NCBI RefSeq assembly: GCF_002795805.1
Contig: NZ_CP018799.1
Span: 1,047,001-1,111,000 of the forward strand
Length of the DNA: 64,000 nt
From: Mariprofundus aestuarium
GTDB lineage: Bacteria; Pseudomonadota; Zetaproteobacteria; Mariprofundales; Mariprofundaceae
Direction: 5' to 3'
The notes beneath the pieces were generated by a model. The model made no database searches. It was not told the origin of the DNA and saw nothing but the letters and a program-made list of their open reading frames with translations. Within the stretch, counting starts at the first letter, position 1. Every line of letters begins with the position of its first letter. The position numbers and the translations under genes are program-made. Shown here piece after piece: positions 1 through 9,225 of this stretch.

Positions 1-44
1 CAGACGCGCCTCTGTTCTTACTATTGATGAACGATTCTAGATGC

Positions 45-821
45 TTAGCGAAGCAGGCGGTGAGCGGCCAGGCGCGCGGCCAGAGTGAATCCTGCTACCG
101 CATAAATAGCGAGCACGCCGACATGCAGCCACGGCATAGTTAACGGCATCTCTGTGAGTAGGGGCCGAATCAGTGCCACCGCATGGGTCAGCGGCAGAAT
201 CTGCGCCACCATCTGGACGAAGGCTGGCAGGGTGTCGATCGGGTAGAAAACACCGCAGAAGAGGAACATCGGTGTCACTGCCAGGGTGAAATAGTAGAGG
301 AAGAAGTCGTAGCTGGGGGAGATCGCGCAGATCGCCAGAGCGGGACCCGCAAAGGCGAGACCTACCAGGAAGATCACAGGTAGAGCCAGAAGTGCCGTTT
401 CCCACTGCTGGATGCCGCCTAGCAGGCCTGCAACCAGGAAGATTGCCGTGCCGCTGATCAGGCTCTTGGTAGCTGCCCACACCTGTTCACCTGCAATGAT
501 CTCGGCAATGCGTACAGGGGTGGCTAGCATGGACTCCCAAGTGCCCTGTTGGTTCATGCGAGTAAATGCCGAATATAAGGACTCAAAGGTGGCTGTGTTC
601 ATCGCGCTGGAGCAAAGGATGCCGCTGGCGAGATACGCCATGTAGGGGATGCCTCCCATGGCACCAATATAAGATCCGAGGCCATAGCCGAGGCCCAGAA
701 GGTAGAGAAATGGATCACCAAAGTTGCCGAGCATGGAGGCGCCGGCAAGCTGCTTCCAGACGAGAAAGTTTCGCCGCCAGACGGCCAGCACACGGGTGAG
801 ATTAAGGTGAAAGGGGCTCAT
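45..821 (-). CDS. ABC-2 type exporter permease (NodJ-like)
   Basis: Inner-membrane permease of a two-component ABC exporter, 258 aa. About six hydrophobic segments are visible (near residues 30-53, 60-79, 116-133, 143-167, 173-195 and 231-251), in the ABC-2 layout with a short cytoplasmic N-terminus. The start overlaps the stop of the upstream ATPase gene in an ATGA, so the two are translationally coupled and should form one transporter. In the NodIJ/DrrAB group such pairs export lipo-oligosaccharides, drugs or other amphiphiles. The substrate here cannot be read from sequence. The pair is divergent from the ArsR/RND operon, so it may share that control region. Confidence 0.9.
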   Translation of the reverse strand: MSPFHLNLTRVLAVWRRNFLVWKQLAGASMLGNFGDPFLYLLGLGYGLGSYIGAMGGIPYMAYLASGILCSSAMNTATFESLYSAFTRMNQQGTWESMLATPVRIAEIIAGEQVWAATKSLISGTAIFLVAGLLGGIQQWETALLALPVIFLVGLAFAGPALAICAISPSYDFFLYYFTLAVTPMFLFCGVFYPIDTLPAFVQMVAQILPLTHAVALIRPLLTEMPLTMPWLHVGVLAIYAVAGFTLAARLAAHRLLR

Positions 822-1735
822 GCCTCTTCCCTCATATCACGCCCGGTAAGTTTCAGAAAAACATCTTCGAGTGAGGCGGGACGATGGATGAAGGTGAGTT
901 CGGCTCGCTCGCTACAGCGTGCTACCAGTGGGCGTGCATCAATGCCGTAGCAGAACCATGTGTCGCCGACATGATCACGGCGGATATCCAGCCCTTCACA
1001 AAGCTCAATCGCATCCAGCTCATTGTGCAGCCCCCGGATTGCCACCACCTCAGGTTCAACATGCTCGACAATCAGGTCGCGCGGTGTGCCACGCGTCAGG
1101 ATCGAGCCGCGATCCAGTACCATCAGTTCATCACACAGCTCTGCGGCCTCCTCCATGTAGTGGGTGGTTAGAATCAGGGTTTTGCCATGTTTTTTCAGTG
1201 AACGTAGCCGTTGCCAGATCAGGTGGCGCGCCTGTGGATCAAGGCCCGTGGTCGGTTCGTCCAGCACAATAAGATCAGGGTTATTGATCAGGGCGCGTGC
1301 GATCATCAAGCGCCTGCGCATGCCACCGGAGAGGGCGGATACCTGATCGTCTCCACGGGAGGTGAGGGCGGCGAATTCGAGTAGATCCTCGATGCGGGGC
1401 TCGGCATCTTTAGCGCTAATGCCAAAGTAGCCGGCATAGACCTTCAGGTTCAGTCGCACGGAGAAATCCGGGTCAAGGTTATCCTGCTGCGGGACGACAC
1501 CTACGCGGCTGTGAATGGATGCATCGGAGACATCTCTACCAAACAGTCTGTAACTACCAGCAGTGACCGGGGAGAGGCCAAGCAGCATGCGCATGAGCGT
1601 TGTTTTGCCTGCGCCATTCGGGCCAAGAATGCCAAAGCAGATACCCGGTCGAATATCAAAATCGACACCACAGACCACCTCCCGGTCGGCGAATATTTTG
1701 TACACACCTTTTGCACTGACTACAGTTCCACTCAT
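818..1735 (-). CDS. ABC exporter ATP-binding protein (NodI-like)
   Basis: ATPase of the exporter, 305 aa. Walker A GPNGAGKTT lies at residues 38-46, the Q-loop region VPQQD near 81-85, the signature LSGGM at 135-139, Walker B LIVLDEP around 155-161 and the H-loop histidine near 192. A C-terminal extension of about 90 residues after the nucleotide-binding core is typical of NodI/DrrA/CcmA ATPases. It is the first gene of a two-gene minus-strand operon and overlaps the permease by 4 nt. Its ATG lies about 100 bp from the divergent arsR start, so the intergenic region must hold both promoters. Confidence 0.93.
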   Translation of the reverse strand: MSGTVVSAKGVYKIFADREVVCGVDFDIRPGICFGILGPNGAGKTTLMRMLLGLSPVTAGSYRLFGRDVSDASIHSRVGVVPQQDNLDPDFSVRLNLKVYAGYFGISAKDAEPRIEDLLEFAALTSRGDDQVSALSGGMRRRLMIARALINNPDLIVLDEPTTGLDPQARHLIWQRLRSLKKHGKTLILTTHYMEEAAELCDELMVLDRGSILTRGTPRDLIVEHVEPEVVAIRGLHNELDAIELCEGLDIRRDHVGDTWFCYGIDARPLVARCSERAELTFIHRPASLEDVFLKLTGRDMREEA

Positions 1736-1787
1736 TGCCCTAATCTCTCACAACCGGCGGCAACTTCAATGTGTGGGAAACAGATGC

Positions 1788-1827
1788 ATATTACATGTTG
1801 CTAATATAATCAGAATCGAATATATTA
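1788..1827. promoter_or_regulatory. candidate ArsR operator with three half-sites
   Basis: Two overlapping perfect inverted repeats lie in the arsR/nodI divergent region. ATATTA at 1788-1793 pairs with TAATAT at 1802-1807 (8-nt spacer). TAATATA at 1802-1808 pairs with TATATTA at 1821-1827 (12-nt spacer). The middle half-site is shared. The last half-site ends 6 nt before the arsR ATG at 1834, where a bound dimer would block the start of the operon. ArsR-family repressors typically bind AT-rich dyads of this kind. Binding itself is inferred. Confidence 0.55.
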
Positions 1828-1833
1828 CGCCGC

Positions 1834-2160
1834 ATGAGTGAACTACCGCAAATCCCAGAAGATAGAATTAAAGCTGCCAGTCAGGGTTTAAGAGCCATTG
1901 CGCACGAATTGCGCCTCTCCGTGCTCTGCCTGCTGCTTGAGCGCCCGATGTGTGTACATGAATTGATTGAGGCAACCGGAGCCGCGCAGTCCAACCTGTC
2001 GCAGCATCTTGCTAAGATGCGTATGCTTGGTATTCTTGAAAATGAAAAGAGGGGACAGGAAGTCATTTACCGCATCGCCAACCCGGCGTTTGCTGATCTG
2101 GTGCAGTCCTTGAAGTTTATCTACTGCCCAGAGATGTGTGTGCCCTCTAAGGGGGAGTAA
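1834..2160 (+). CDS. ArsR-family repressor, possible persulfide sensor
   Basis: Winged-helix repressor of 108 aa. The helix-turn-helix core (roughly residues 38-65, with NLSQHLAKM) and beta-wing are clear. Cysteines are at 32, 40, 98 and 102. A cysteine in the first part of the HTH (C40, in PMCVHEL) plus cysteines in the last helix (C98, C102) resembles the two-cysteine layout of the BigR/SqrR/YgaV persulfide sensors more than the ELCVCDL metal site of classical ArsR. The gene heads a run of efflux, DUF2892, rhodanese and OsmC genes, which supports a sulfur-stress role. A thiol-metal sensor remains possible. Its stop overlaps the next ATG (TAATG). Confidence 0.85.
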   Translation: MSELPQIPEDRIKAASQGLRAIAHELRLSVLCLLLERPMCVHELIEATGAAQSNLSQHLAKMRMLGILENEKRGQEVIYRIANPAFADLVQSLKFIYCPEMCVPSKGE

Positions 2161-3536
2161 TGCCATTTTTTTGCTCTAATGTATCAGTAAATTCTAATTC
2201 TGTAATAAAGCCTCTACTTCTTGCGGGGGCTGTTTTTGTGACCCAGCCAATGGCTGTTGCAGGAGATATTTCGACGCTGAGAGAGAGCGTGGAGTATGCG
2301 CTCACACATAACCGGATGCTGGGCGCTAATGCACAGTCTGTAGAGCAGGCCAATGCCGGCCTTTCCGATGCAACAGGGCGTCTGCTGCCGCGTGTTGATC
2401 TCTCCAGTGGCGTGGTTCGCAGCAATGCGCCGGGAGACTATTTCGGCATGAAGCTGAACCAGAAGGGTATCACTGCTGCCGACTTCAACCCGGCCGTGAT
2501 GAATAACCCCGGTTATATCAATAATTACCAGACCCGTGTCGGCGTGACGATGCCCCTGTATCAGGGGGGCGCGCTCTGGGCAGGCCGGAAACTTGCTTCA
2601 CATCAAGCGGATGCAAGTCTCTACGGGCATGACTACATGAAACAGCAGATTGTGTTTCAGACGGTGTCAGTCTATGCGAGAGTAAGGCAGTCGCAGGCGC
2701 ATATTGAAGCGATGCAGGGCGCTGTAGTTGCAGCAAAAAAACGACTTCAGGATACAGAGGCCATGGAGAAGCGTGGTGTTCTTATCAAGAGTGATGTCAT
2801 GGATGCCCGTGTTCACCTGCTGCGCACGACGGTCCAGCTGGAAGAGGCGAAAAACGCTTTAGCCGGCAGTAAGGACATGCTCGAGCAGGTGATGGGGCTG
2901 AACGGCGATGTGGCGCTGAATACTGAAGAGGATCCGCACCTGAAGATGCCTGTCATGACTCTGGAAGAGGCGATTGAAAAGGCACTTGCGGCTCGTCCAG
3001 ATCTGAAGGCGCTTGAAGAGAATCATATGGCTGCCTCCGCTGGTATCGACAGGTCACGTGCAGCCTTCCTGCCACACGTTGATCTGGTAGCCGCACAGGA
3101 TTGGAACTCATCCACCTTTGGTATGAAAAATCGCAACTCTATGGTTGGTGCGACAGTGACTATGAATATCTTCTCTGGCGGTTCCGACGCAGCCAGAATG
3201 CGTGCGGCTCAGGCTGAAACGGTGTCGCTGGAGTATAAAACTGGCGATCTCAAGCAGCAGATTCGCAATGAAGTGTCTCATGCCTGGCGACAGCTGGCTG
3301 AGTCCCGCATGCGCTTTGAAAGTGAAAGCGAAGCGATGCACCAGAGTGATGAGTCGCTGCGTATCAAATCGCTGCGCTATGAGCAGGGGCTAACCAAGAC
3401 CTCTGATCTTCTCGACGCACAGGTGCAGACCGATTCAACGCGTGTTTCCACGATTCGCGCAAAATATGATGTAACGGTTGCCGAGGCGGCGTTGCTGCTG
3501 GCAGTCGGCGCTCTCAGTGAAGAGGTGATTCAATGA
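2160..3536 (+). CDS. TolC-family outer membrane efflux protein
   Basis: Outer-membrane channel of a tripartite efflux pump, 458 aa, close to the usual TolC/OprM length. The N-terminus has a hydrophobic stretch (about residues 15-33) ending in an Ala-rich cleavage region, so it is probably exported by Sec. Two repeated OEP halves are visible, each rich in long amphipathic coiled-coil helices (near residues 150-230 and 350-430). The start codon overlaps the arsR stop (TAATG), and the stop overlaps the start of the membrane-fusion gene (ATGA). This is tight coupling in one operon. Confidence 0.9.
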   Translation: MPFFCSNVSVNSNSVIKPLLLAGAVFVTQPMAVAGDISTLRESVEYALTHNRMLGANAQSVEQANAGLSDATGRLLPRVDLSSGVVRSNAPGDYFGMKLNQKGITAADFNPAVMNNPGYINNYQTRVGVTMPLYQGGALWAGRKLASHQADASLYGHDYMKQQIVFQTVSVYARVRQSQAHIEAMQGAVVAAKKRLQDTEAMEKRGVLIKSDVMDARVHLLRTTVQLEEAKNALAGSKDMLEQVMGLNGDVALNTEEDPHLKMPVMTLEEAIEKALAARPDLKALEENHMAASAGIDRSRAAFLPHVDLVAAQDWNSSTFGMKNRNSMVGATVTMNIFSGGSDAARMRAAQAETVSLEYKTGDLKQQIRNEVSHAWRQLAESRMRFESESEAMHQSDESLRIKSLRYEQGLTKTSDLLDAQVQTDSTRVSTIRAKYDVTVAEAALLLAVGALSEEVIQ

Positions 3537-4558
3537 ACAGACATTTCGCTTTTGCCGTAGCGGTTTCATCCGGGTTGTTGCTGGTAGCCTGTGGTTCTGA
3601 TGATGGGAACGGCGATGCGGGGCAGCCGGTGCTCTCCAAAGCTGATACTTTGACACTTACCTCAGTTGAACTACCTGCGCGCTACGTCACCAGCGGCACG
3701 GTCACCTCCGACCATCGCGTTTCGATCAGCTCGCGTATCTCCGGTTATATTCGTGAGCTTCCGGTACGGGAAGGTGATCGCATTAAAACAGGCCAGGTGC
3801 TGGTTCGTGTTGATCCTGTGAATGCACGTCAGGGTCTTGTGCAGGCTGAAGCAGACCTGGCCGATGCAAAAGGTGACCTGAATCGCTACGAAGAGCTGTT
3901 CAAAGCCAGTGCTGTAAGTAAGCAGCAGCTTGACCGTGTTCGCCTGCGCTACAAGGTGGCTCGCTCACAGGTTGAACAGGCACGCAACCAGCTCAGCTAT
4001 GCTGAGGTGCGCTCACCTGTTGACGGTGTTGTTGTTGAAAAACGCATGAATAAGGGTGACTTGGCATCACCGGGTGCGCCGATTCTGCTGCTTGAAGATC
4101 CAGCCAACCTGCTGGTGGAGACATATGTATCTGATCAGTTCGTCAGCGGTATCCGCGAGGGTGATGAGGTTGAGATTGAGGTTTCATCGCTGCAGCAGGC
4201 TTTTACAGGTGTTGTACGCCAAGTCGTGCAGGCGGCCGATGCCGTCTCTCACCAGTTTCTGATCAAAATTGCCCTGCAGGCACGTGATGATGTGCATCCG
4301 GGTATGTACGCGCAGGTCGGATTTAAGGTCGGCAGCCGCAAGGGGTTGCAGGTTCCTGTTGCTGCCGTGATTGAGCGTGCTGGTTTGAATGGTACCTATG
4401 TGGCCGATAGCAACGGAATTGTGCACTACCGCCAGATCCGTCTCGGCCAGAAGCGGGGCGAGCAGATCGAGGTTCTGGCAGGGCTTCATGATGGAGACAC
4501 CGTTGCCTGGAACGGAGCGCCTGCACTTGTAACCGGCATGAAGCTACAGGCCAAATAA
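3533..4558 (+). CDS. RND efflux membrane fusion lipoprotein
   Basis: Periplasmic adaptor (AcrA/HlyD type), 341 aa. A lipobox LVAC places the lipidated cysteine at residue 20, so it is anchored to the inner membrane. A barrel-sandwich hybrid (about 60-95 and 155-190) flanks a short alpha-hairpin (about 95-155), followed by beta-barrel and membrane-proximal domains. It links the RND transporter to the TolC channel encoded upstream. Start and stop overlap both neighbours (ATGA and TAATG). Confidence 0.92.
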   Translation: MNRHFAFAVAVSSGLLLVACGSDDGNGDAGQPVLSKADTLTLTSVELPARYVTSGTVTSDHRVSISSRISGYIRELPVREGDRIKTGQVLVRVDPVNARQGLVQAEADLADAKGDLNRYEELFKASAVSKQQLDRVRLRYKVARSQVEQARNQLSYAEVRSPVDGVVVEKRMNKGDLASPGAPILLLEDPANLLVETYVSDQFVSGIREGDEVEIEVSSLQQAFTGVVRQVVQAADAVSHQFLIKIALQARDDVHPGMYAQVGFKVGSRKGLQVPVAAVIERAGLNGTYVADSNGIVHYRQIRLGQKRGEQIEVLAGLHDGDTVAWNGAPALVTGMKLQAK

Positions 4559-7500
4559 TGAGCGATAAATCATCTCAGAACAGTGAGGCTCCTCTGAATA
4601 TTGCAGGGCGCCTCGGTAAAGCGGCGATGTTCTCCAATCTGACACCGATGATCAGCCTACTGATTTTTCTGGTTGGTGCAGTGGCGTTGATGGTGACGCC
4701 ACGTGAAGAAAATCCCCAGATTGATGTGCCTGCAGCTAATGTGTTTGTACAGATGCAGGGTGCCAGTCCCGAAGAGGTGCAGAACCTGATTGTGCGCCCG
4801 ATGGAGATGGTGCTGCGCGAGATTACCGGTGTAGAGCATACCTATGGCATGGCGGTGGATTCGCTGGCAGTCGTGACGGTGATGTTCGAGGTTGGCGAGG
4901 ATAAAGAGGTTAGCCTCGTTAAGCTCTATGATCGAATTATGCAGAATATGGACCGGATTCCGGCCGGCGCTTCGCAGCCGCTGGTTAAACCGGTGGATGT
5001 TGATGATGTGCCTGCCTCGGTGATTACACTCTCATCGCGCGAACTGGACGGACTGGCTCTCAAGCGGCTCGCAGAGCGGGTTCGTGACCAGCTCGCGCCA
5101 CTTGATGGCGTTTCCGTAGCCGAAATTATCGGTGGCCGCGATCACGAGATCAGTATCCGTCTCGATCCGGCACGCCTGGCTGCTTACCGTATTCCGCTTG
5201 ATCAACTGCACAACGTTTTGGTATCAGCCAATGCGGGTGGCCCGGTGGGATCACTGGTCGGTGACAACCGTGAAACAAAAATTTGGCTGAATGGTTACCT
5301 GAAAACCGCCGAAGAGGTGGGGCAGCTGGTGGTCGGAGAGTGGCAGAACAGGCCGATCTATCTCAAGGATATTGCCAAGATCAGCGACGGTGCCGCTGAG
5401 GCTGAGAATTATCACCGTATTGGTTTCGGAGCATCTGTAACCGGAGCAGGTATCACTGGTGAGCCTGAGCTGCCTGCTGTATCCATTGCGCTGGCAAAAA
5501 AGCGTGGCACCAATGCCGTTGATGTGACTCAGCGCATCGAAGCCAAGCTCAATGAACTGAAGGGCGATTTTATCCCCAATAACGTACAGGCCACAATCAC
5601 CCGCGATTCGGGGTTGCGTGCCAATGCTGCAGTGAACATGCTGATCGAACATCTGGGCATCGCGATCGGAACTGTAATTCTGATTCTGCTGCTCTTCCTC
5701 GGCTGGCGAGAAGCAGCCATCGTGACCATGAATATCCCGCTGATTCTGTTTGTGGTGCTGGCAATCGGGCTGATGGCCGACCAGACAATCAACCGGATTA
5801 CGCTCTTCGCTCTGATCCTGGCGCTCGGCCTGCTGGTAGATGATGCCATTGTTGTGATCGAAAATATTCACCGCCACCTGCACAAGGGTGTAAAGGATGC
5901 GGCTGATAAGGCGCGGCTGATCGTGACCGCAACCAACGAAACGGGTAAGCCAACCATTATCGCTACTATTGCCGTGATCCTCGCATTTGTGCCGATGGCA
6001 TTCGTGACTGGAATGATGGGGCCGTATATGGGGCCGATTCCTTTTAATACACCCATTGCCATGGCTGCATCGCTGGTCATTGCATACATGTTTACACCGT
6101 GGATTGCGCAGCGTTTTCTGCCGACGAAAAATGTGACTGCTGTCCAGCATAGCAACAGCGATGAAGAGAAGGACTGGGTCTACCGTACCTATATGCGTTT
6201 TGCTGTGCCGCTGGTCGAGAAGACCCGCGTCCGCAAAGTTTTCTGGATTGTCACGCTGCTACTGTTTCTTGCCGCCATGATGCAGCCGGGTTGGCAGTTT
6301 ATCAGGCCGGCGGGTATCAACGGCCCGCTTACGCCAGGCACCGTTGAATTGAAGATGCTGCCCAAGGGCAACAACAACACCTTCAATCTTACTATTGATT
6401 TGCCGGAAGGGGCGACACTGGAAGAGAGTGATCGCGTATCCCGTCAGGTGGGTGATGTACTGCGTGCCCATCCGATGGTGGTCGATTATGAGACATTTGT
6501 AGGTCAGGCTGGACCTGTAGACTTCAATGGCATGTTGCGTGGTGCCGTGCTCAGGAAGGGGGCTAATCTCGCCGAGATTCGCGTTAACCTGGTCGATAAA
6601 CATGAACGCTCGATCCGCTCTGTAGGTATCGTACTGGAGCTGCGCGAGCTGTTGGTACCTGTTATGGCAGCCAACCCGCATGCCATTATCAAACTGGTTG
6701 AGGATCCACCTGGTCCTCCAGTGCGTTCAACGCTGCTGGCGGAGATTTACGGACCTGACTATGAGACCCAGCGACAACTGGCCAAAGAGGTACGCAAGAG
6801 ATTTGTTGAAACCTATGATGTTATCGATGTTGATGACTCAGTAGGTGATGACCAGATGCAGTTGAATGTGCATGTGGACAAGCAGAAGGCAGCGCATCTG
6901 GGCGTGGCAACGCAGCAGGTTGTTACTGCCCTCCAGGATTTCCTGAGGGGCTACGACTTTGGTGCCATGCACGTTGATGAGGAGCGCCACCAGGTGCGCC
7001 TGCATGTGCAGTTGCCAAAAGCGCTGCGTGCCCATGCCGAGGACTTGCATCGCATCTATGTCAGTGGTGCACAGGGGGCGGTTCCGCTCTCTGCTATTGC
7101 TGTGATTGAAGAGAGCATGGCCAGTAAACCGATCTATACCAAGGATGGTCATCCGGTCACTTATGTGATGGCTGAGCCTAAGCAGGGTTCACAGGTTTAC
7201 CCGCTGCTGGAGATGGATGGCAAGATTGATGAGCACGAGGTACTGCCGGGTGCTACCGTGAAGACAGGCGGTATGCGCTTTACCGATACCGCACCTGACA
7301 ACACCTTTGGTTACCATATGCTGTGGGATGGAGAGATGCGTCTGACACTGGATGTGTTCCGCGATCTTGGTGCGGCATTTATTGTGGCACTGGTGCTTAT
7401 CTTTCTGCTGATGGTGGCTTATTACGGACAGTTTGTCCTGCCTATGATGGTGATGGCACCGACTGCACTGACGATGATCGGCATCTTCCCCGGTCACTGG

Positions 7501-7881
7501 ATTACGGGCCAGCCGTTCACGGCTACATCGATGATCGGCATGATCGCTCTTGCCGGCATCGTGGTGCGCAACTCCACGCTTCTCATCGATTTTATTGTCG
7601 ACTACCGTAAGCAGGGGTATTCGGTGAAGGAGTCAGTGCTGGAAGGTGGGGCAGTGCGTGCGCGTCCGATTTTGTTGACGGCCCTTGCTGTGATTGCAGG
7701 AACCTCGATCATGATTACCGATCCGGTATTCGGAGGTCTCGGTGTTTCAATGGCATTCGGTACGCTGGCGGCCACGATACTGACCCTCTTCGTGACACCG
7801 CTAATGTATTACCTGTGGTACAAAAACCGTCCGTGGGAATCCGAGCAGGATGACTCGGAACTTGCCAAACAAACTGATTAA
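4558..7881 (+). CDS. RND efflux transporter (AcrB/HAE family)
   Basis: Inner-membrane proton-driven pump of 1107 aa, slightly longer than AcrB. The first TM segment follows residue 25, and the large periplasmic loops and 12-TM plan are evident. The TM4 proton-relay aspartates are present as D428-D429 in LLVDDAIVVIENI. The substrate is unknown. Divergent RND pumps next to ArsR repressors often export metals, organics or reactive thiols, and the sulfur-handling genes downstream favour the last. ATG overlaps the MFP stop. The next gene follows after 33 nt with a good RBS, so it is probably co-transcribed. Confidence 0.94.
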   Translation: MSDKSSQNSEAPLNIAGRLGKAAMFSNLTPMISLLIFLVGAVALMVTPREENPQIDVPAANVFVQMQGASPEEVQNLIVRPMEMVLREITGVEHTYGMAVDSLAVVTVMFEVGEDKEVSLVKLYDRIMQNMDRIPAGASQPLVKPVDVDDVPASVITLSSRELDGLALKRLAERVRDQLAPLDGVSVAEIIGGRDHEISIRLDPARLAAYRIPLDQLHNVLVSANAGGPVGSLVGDNRETKIWLNGYLKTAEEVGQLVVGEWQNRPIYLKDIAKISDGAAEAENYHRIGFGASVTGAGITGEPELPAVSIALAKKRGTNAVDVTQRIEAKLNELKGDFIPNNVQATITRDSGLRANAAVNMLIEHLGIAIGTVILILLLFLGWREAAIVTMNIPLILFVVLAIGLMADQTINRITLFALILALGLLVDDAIVVIENIHRHLHKGVKDAADKARLIVTATNETGKPTIIATIAVILAFVPMAFVTGMMGPYMGPIPFNTPIAMAASLVIAYMFTPWIAQRFLPTKNVTAVQHSNSDEEKDWVYRTYMRFAVPLVEKTRVRKVFWIVTLLLFLAAMMQPGWQFIRPAGINGPLTPGTVELKMLPKGNNNTFNLTIDLPEGATLEESDRVSRQVGDVLRAHPMVVDYETFVGQAGPVDFNGMLRGAVLRKGANLAEIRVNLVDKHERSIRSVGIVLELRELLVPVMAANPHAIIKLVEDPPGPPVRSTLLAEIYGPDYETQRQLAKEVRKRFVETYDVIDVDDSVGDDQMQLNVHVDKQKAAHLGVATQQVVTALQDFLRGYDFGAMHVDEERHQVRLHVQLPKALRAHAEDLHRIYVSGAQGAVPLSAIAVIEESMASKPIYTKDGHPVTYVMAEPKQGSQVYPLLEMDGKIDEHEVLPGATVKTGGMRFTDTAPDNTFGYHMLWDGEMRLTLDVFRDLGAAFIVALVLIFLLMVAYYGQFVLPMMVMAPTALTMIGIFPGHWITGQPFTATSMIGMIALAGIVVRNSTLLIDFIVDYRKQGYSVKESVLEGGAVRARPILLTALAVIAGTSIMITDPVFGGLGVSMAFGTLAATILTLFVTPLMYYLWYKNRPWESEQDDSELAKQTD

Positions 7882-7914
7882 TCCAAAAAAACTGAAAACT
7901 GAAGGAGAACTACT

Positions 7915-8139
7915 GTGACGATTCAACGCACAATTCGCATCATTGCCGGCTCATTTATTCTGCTGAGTCTCTATCTCGCATCCCGCTACAACGGCGTGGT
8001 ACTCACTGAGCTGACATGGCTCTGGTTCACCGCATTCATCGGGGTAAACCTGTTGCAATCCGGTTTTACCAACTGGTGCCTGATGGAAACCATCCTTGCC
8101 AAGCTGGGCATGAGAAGCTGCTGTGAGCAAGCAAAATAG
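7915..8139 (+). CDS. DUF2892 inner membrane protein
   Basis: Small 74-aa protein with a GTG start and an upstream GGAGAA. Two hydrophobic helices (about residues 9-24 and 32-48) and a cysteine-containing tail (NWCLMET ... RSCC) match the DUF2892 family. The same fold forms the membrane part of rhodanese YgaP in E. coli. It probably works with the neighbouring rhodaneses in handling sulfane sulfur at the membrane. A second DUF2892 gene lies at 9989. Confidence 0.82.
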   Translation: MTIQRTIRIIAGSFILLSLYLASRYNGVVLTELTWLWFTAFIGVNLLQSGFTNWCLMETILAKLGMRSCCEQAK

Positions 8140-8245
8140 AGCGTGCAATGCTGTTGCTCAATTTAGCGCGATAGTAAAATAAAAGTTAGAGCAAAAGCCC
8201 TGCCTGAATTAGCTGAATAGCCACAGAGCAGGAGATTGCCAAAGT

Positions 8246-8309
8246 TGACGGGTGCAGGCGGGACTCCTCTCCCCCCATCCCTATACGCGGATATCGTCTG
8301 CACCCGTCA
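8246..8309. repeat. perfect 12-bp inverted repeat with 40-nt loop
   Basis: TGACGGGTGCAG at 8246-8257 is exactly reverse-complementary to CTGCACCCGTCA at 8298-8309. The 40-nt spacer contains a C-rich run. The element lies in the 188-bp gap between the first DUF2892 gene and the first rhodanese gene. No T-run follows it on the plus strand, so it is a poor terminator. It could be an mRNA-stabilising or processing hairpin within the operon, or an intergenic repeat element. Nothing else is recognisable in 8140-8339. Confidence 0.75.
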
Positions 8310-8339
8310 TTCATTTAGTTTTATGATTTGAGGTGGAAC

Positions 8340-8738
8340 ATGCAATTTATGCAACAATATGCCGTATACATTTTTATCGCCCTGCTGATCAGCTGGTTTC
8401 TCTGGCAGCGGGTGATTGGCCCCAGGCTTTCAGGTGTTAAATCGTTGAGTGCTGCCGACTACATGCAGATGCGCAAAAAGCCGCACACGCTGGTTGATGT
8501 TCGTCAGCCCGGTGAGTGGCAGGCTATCCATGCCACAACAGCTGTTCATATTCCTCTGGGCGAGGTGAAGCAGCGTATGGACGAGATACCGAAAGATAAA
8601 ACCGTGGTGGTGATCTGCGCTTCAGGTGCTCGTTCATCCATGGCTGCGACAGCACTTGCCAATGCCGGATACAGTGAGGTATACAACTTCTCCGGTGGTA
8701 TGGGGGCATGGAGCAGCGCAGGGCTGCCGACTAAGTGA
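8340..8738 (+). CDS. membrane-anchored rhodanese
   Basis: Sulfurtransferase of 132 aa. An N-terminal TM helix (about residues 7-24) is followed by a single rhodanese domain. The active-site loop is CASGARS with the persulfide cysteine at C93. ATG at 8340 was preferred over the in-frame TTG at 8328 because AGGTGG lies just upstream of it. The catalytic domain should face the cytoplasm or the periplasm depending on TM orientation, which is not certain. It is the first of three consecutive rhodanese genes. Confidence 0.88.
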   Translation: MQFMQQYAVYIFIALLISWFLWQRVIGPRLSGVKSLSAADYMQMRKKPHTLVDVRQPGEWQAIHATTAVHIPLGEVKQRMDEIPKDKTVVVICASGARSSMAATALANAGYSEVYNFSGGMGAWSSAGLPTK

Positions 8739-8805
8739 CATTATCACAGAAGAGGGAAGCTTGTATATTATGATTTCCTCATATAAAAAGAGACAGGAGA
8801 TAAAG

Positions 8806-9225
8806 ATGGTTACAAAGAGAGTCTGGTTAATAATGGTAGCGTTGCTTGTTATGCCGATGACAGCCGCTGCATGCGGAATGGGTGAGAAGGTTGCCGAAGG
8901 TTATGAAAATACCGAGGTGAAGCACGCTTACCAGCACTGGAATCAGGGTGATTCCTCCGCAGTACCATTTGTCTTTATCGATGTGCGCACGCCTGAAGAG
9001 TATGCAGAGGGTCATGTAGAAAATGCAAAGCTGATTCCGGTTCAGGAGTTGGTTGAGCGTATCAATGAGGTGCCGAAGGATAAGCAGGTCTACGTTTACT
9101 GCCGTTCAGGCAAACGCTCTGCTCAGGCAGCAACCATTCTGGCAAAAGCAGGCTACATTAACATCGAGAATGTGCTGGGCGGTATAACTGCATGGAAAGA
9201 CGCAACTTATCCGGTGGTGAAGTAA
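8806..9225 (+). CDS. periplasmic rhodanese
   Basis: Sulfurtransferase of 139 aa with a Sec-type signal peptide (basic KR, hydrophobic stretch to about residue 20, then TAAACG) and a rhodanese domain. The active loop is CRSGKRS with the catalytic cysteine at C99. The ATG at 8806 follows a CAGGAG ribosome-binding site. Reading frames opening earlier in this frame lack a RBS and would remove the signal peptide from the N-terminus. The TAA overlaps the ATG of the third rhodanese. Its likely partner substrates are periplasmic persulfide or polysulfide. Confidence 0.88.
   Translation: MVTKRVWLIMVALLVMPMTAAACGMGEKVAEGYENTEVKHAYQHWNQGDSSAVPFVFIDVRTPEEYAEGHVENAKLIPVQELVERINEVPKDKQVYVYCRSGKRSAQAATILAKAGYINIENVLGGITAWKDATYPVVK

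Noticed and set aside
5251-6150. 299-aa minus-strand ORF
   Set aside because: Lies wholly antisense to the RND transporter; His/Cys/Gln-rich composition typical of a shadow frame and no RBS.
8246-8309. Integron attC site
   Set aside because: No RYYYAAC/GTTRRRY core pair and no cassette structure around it.
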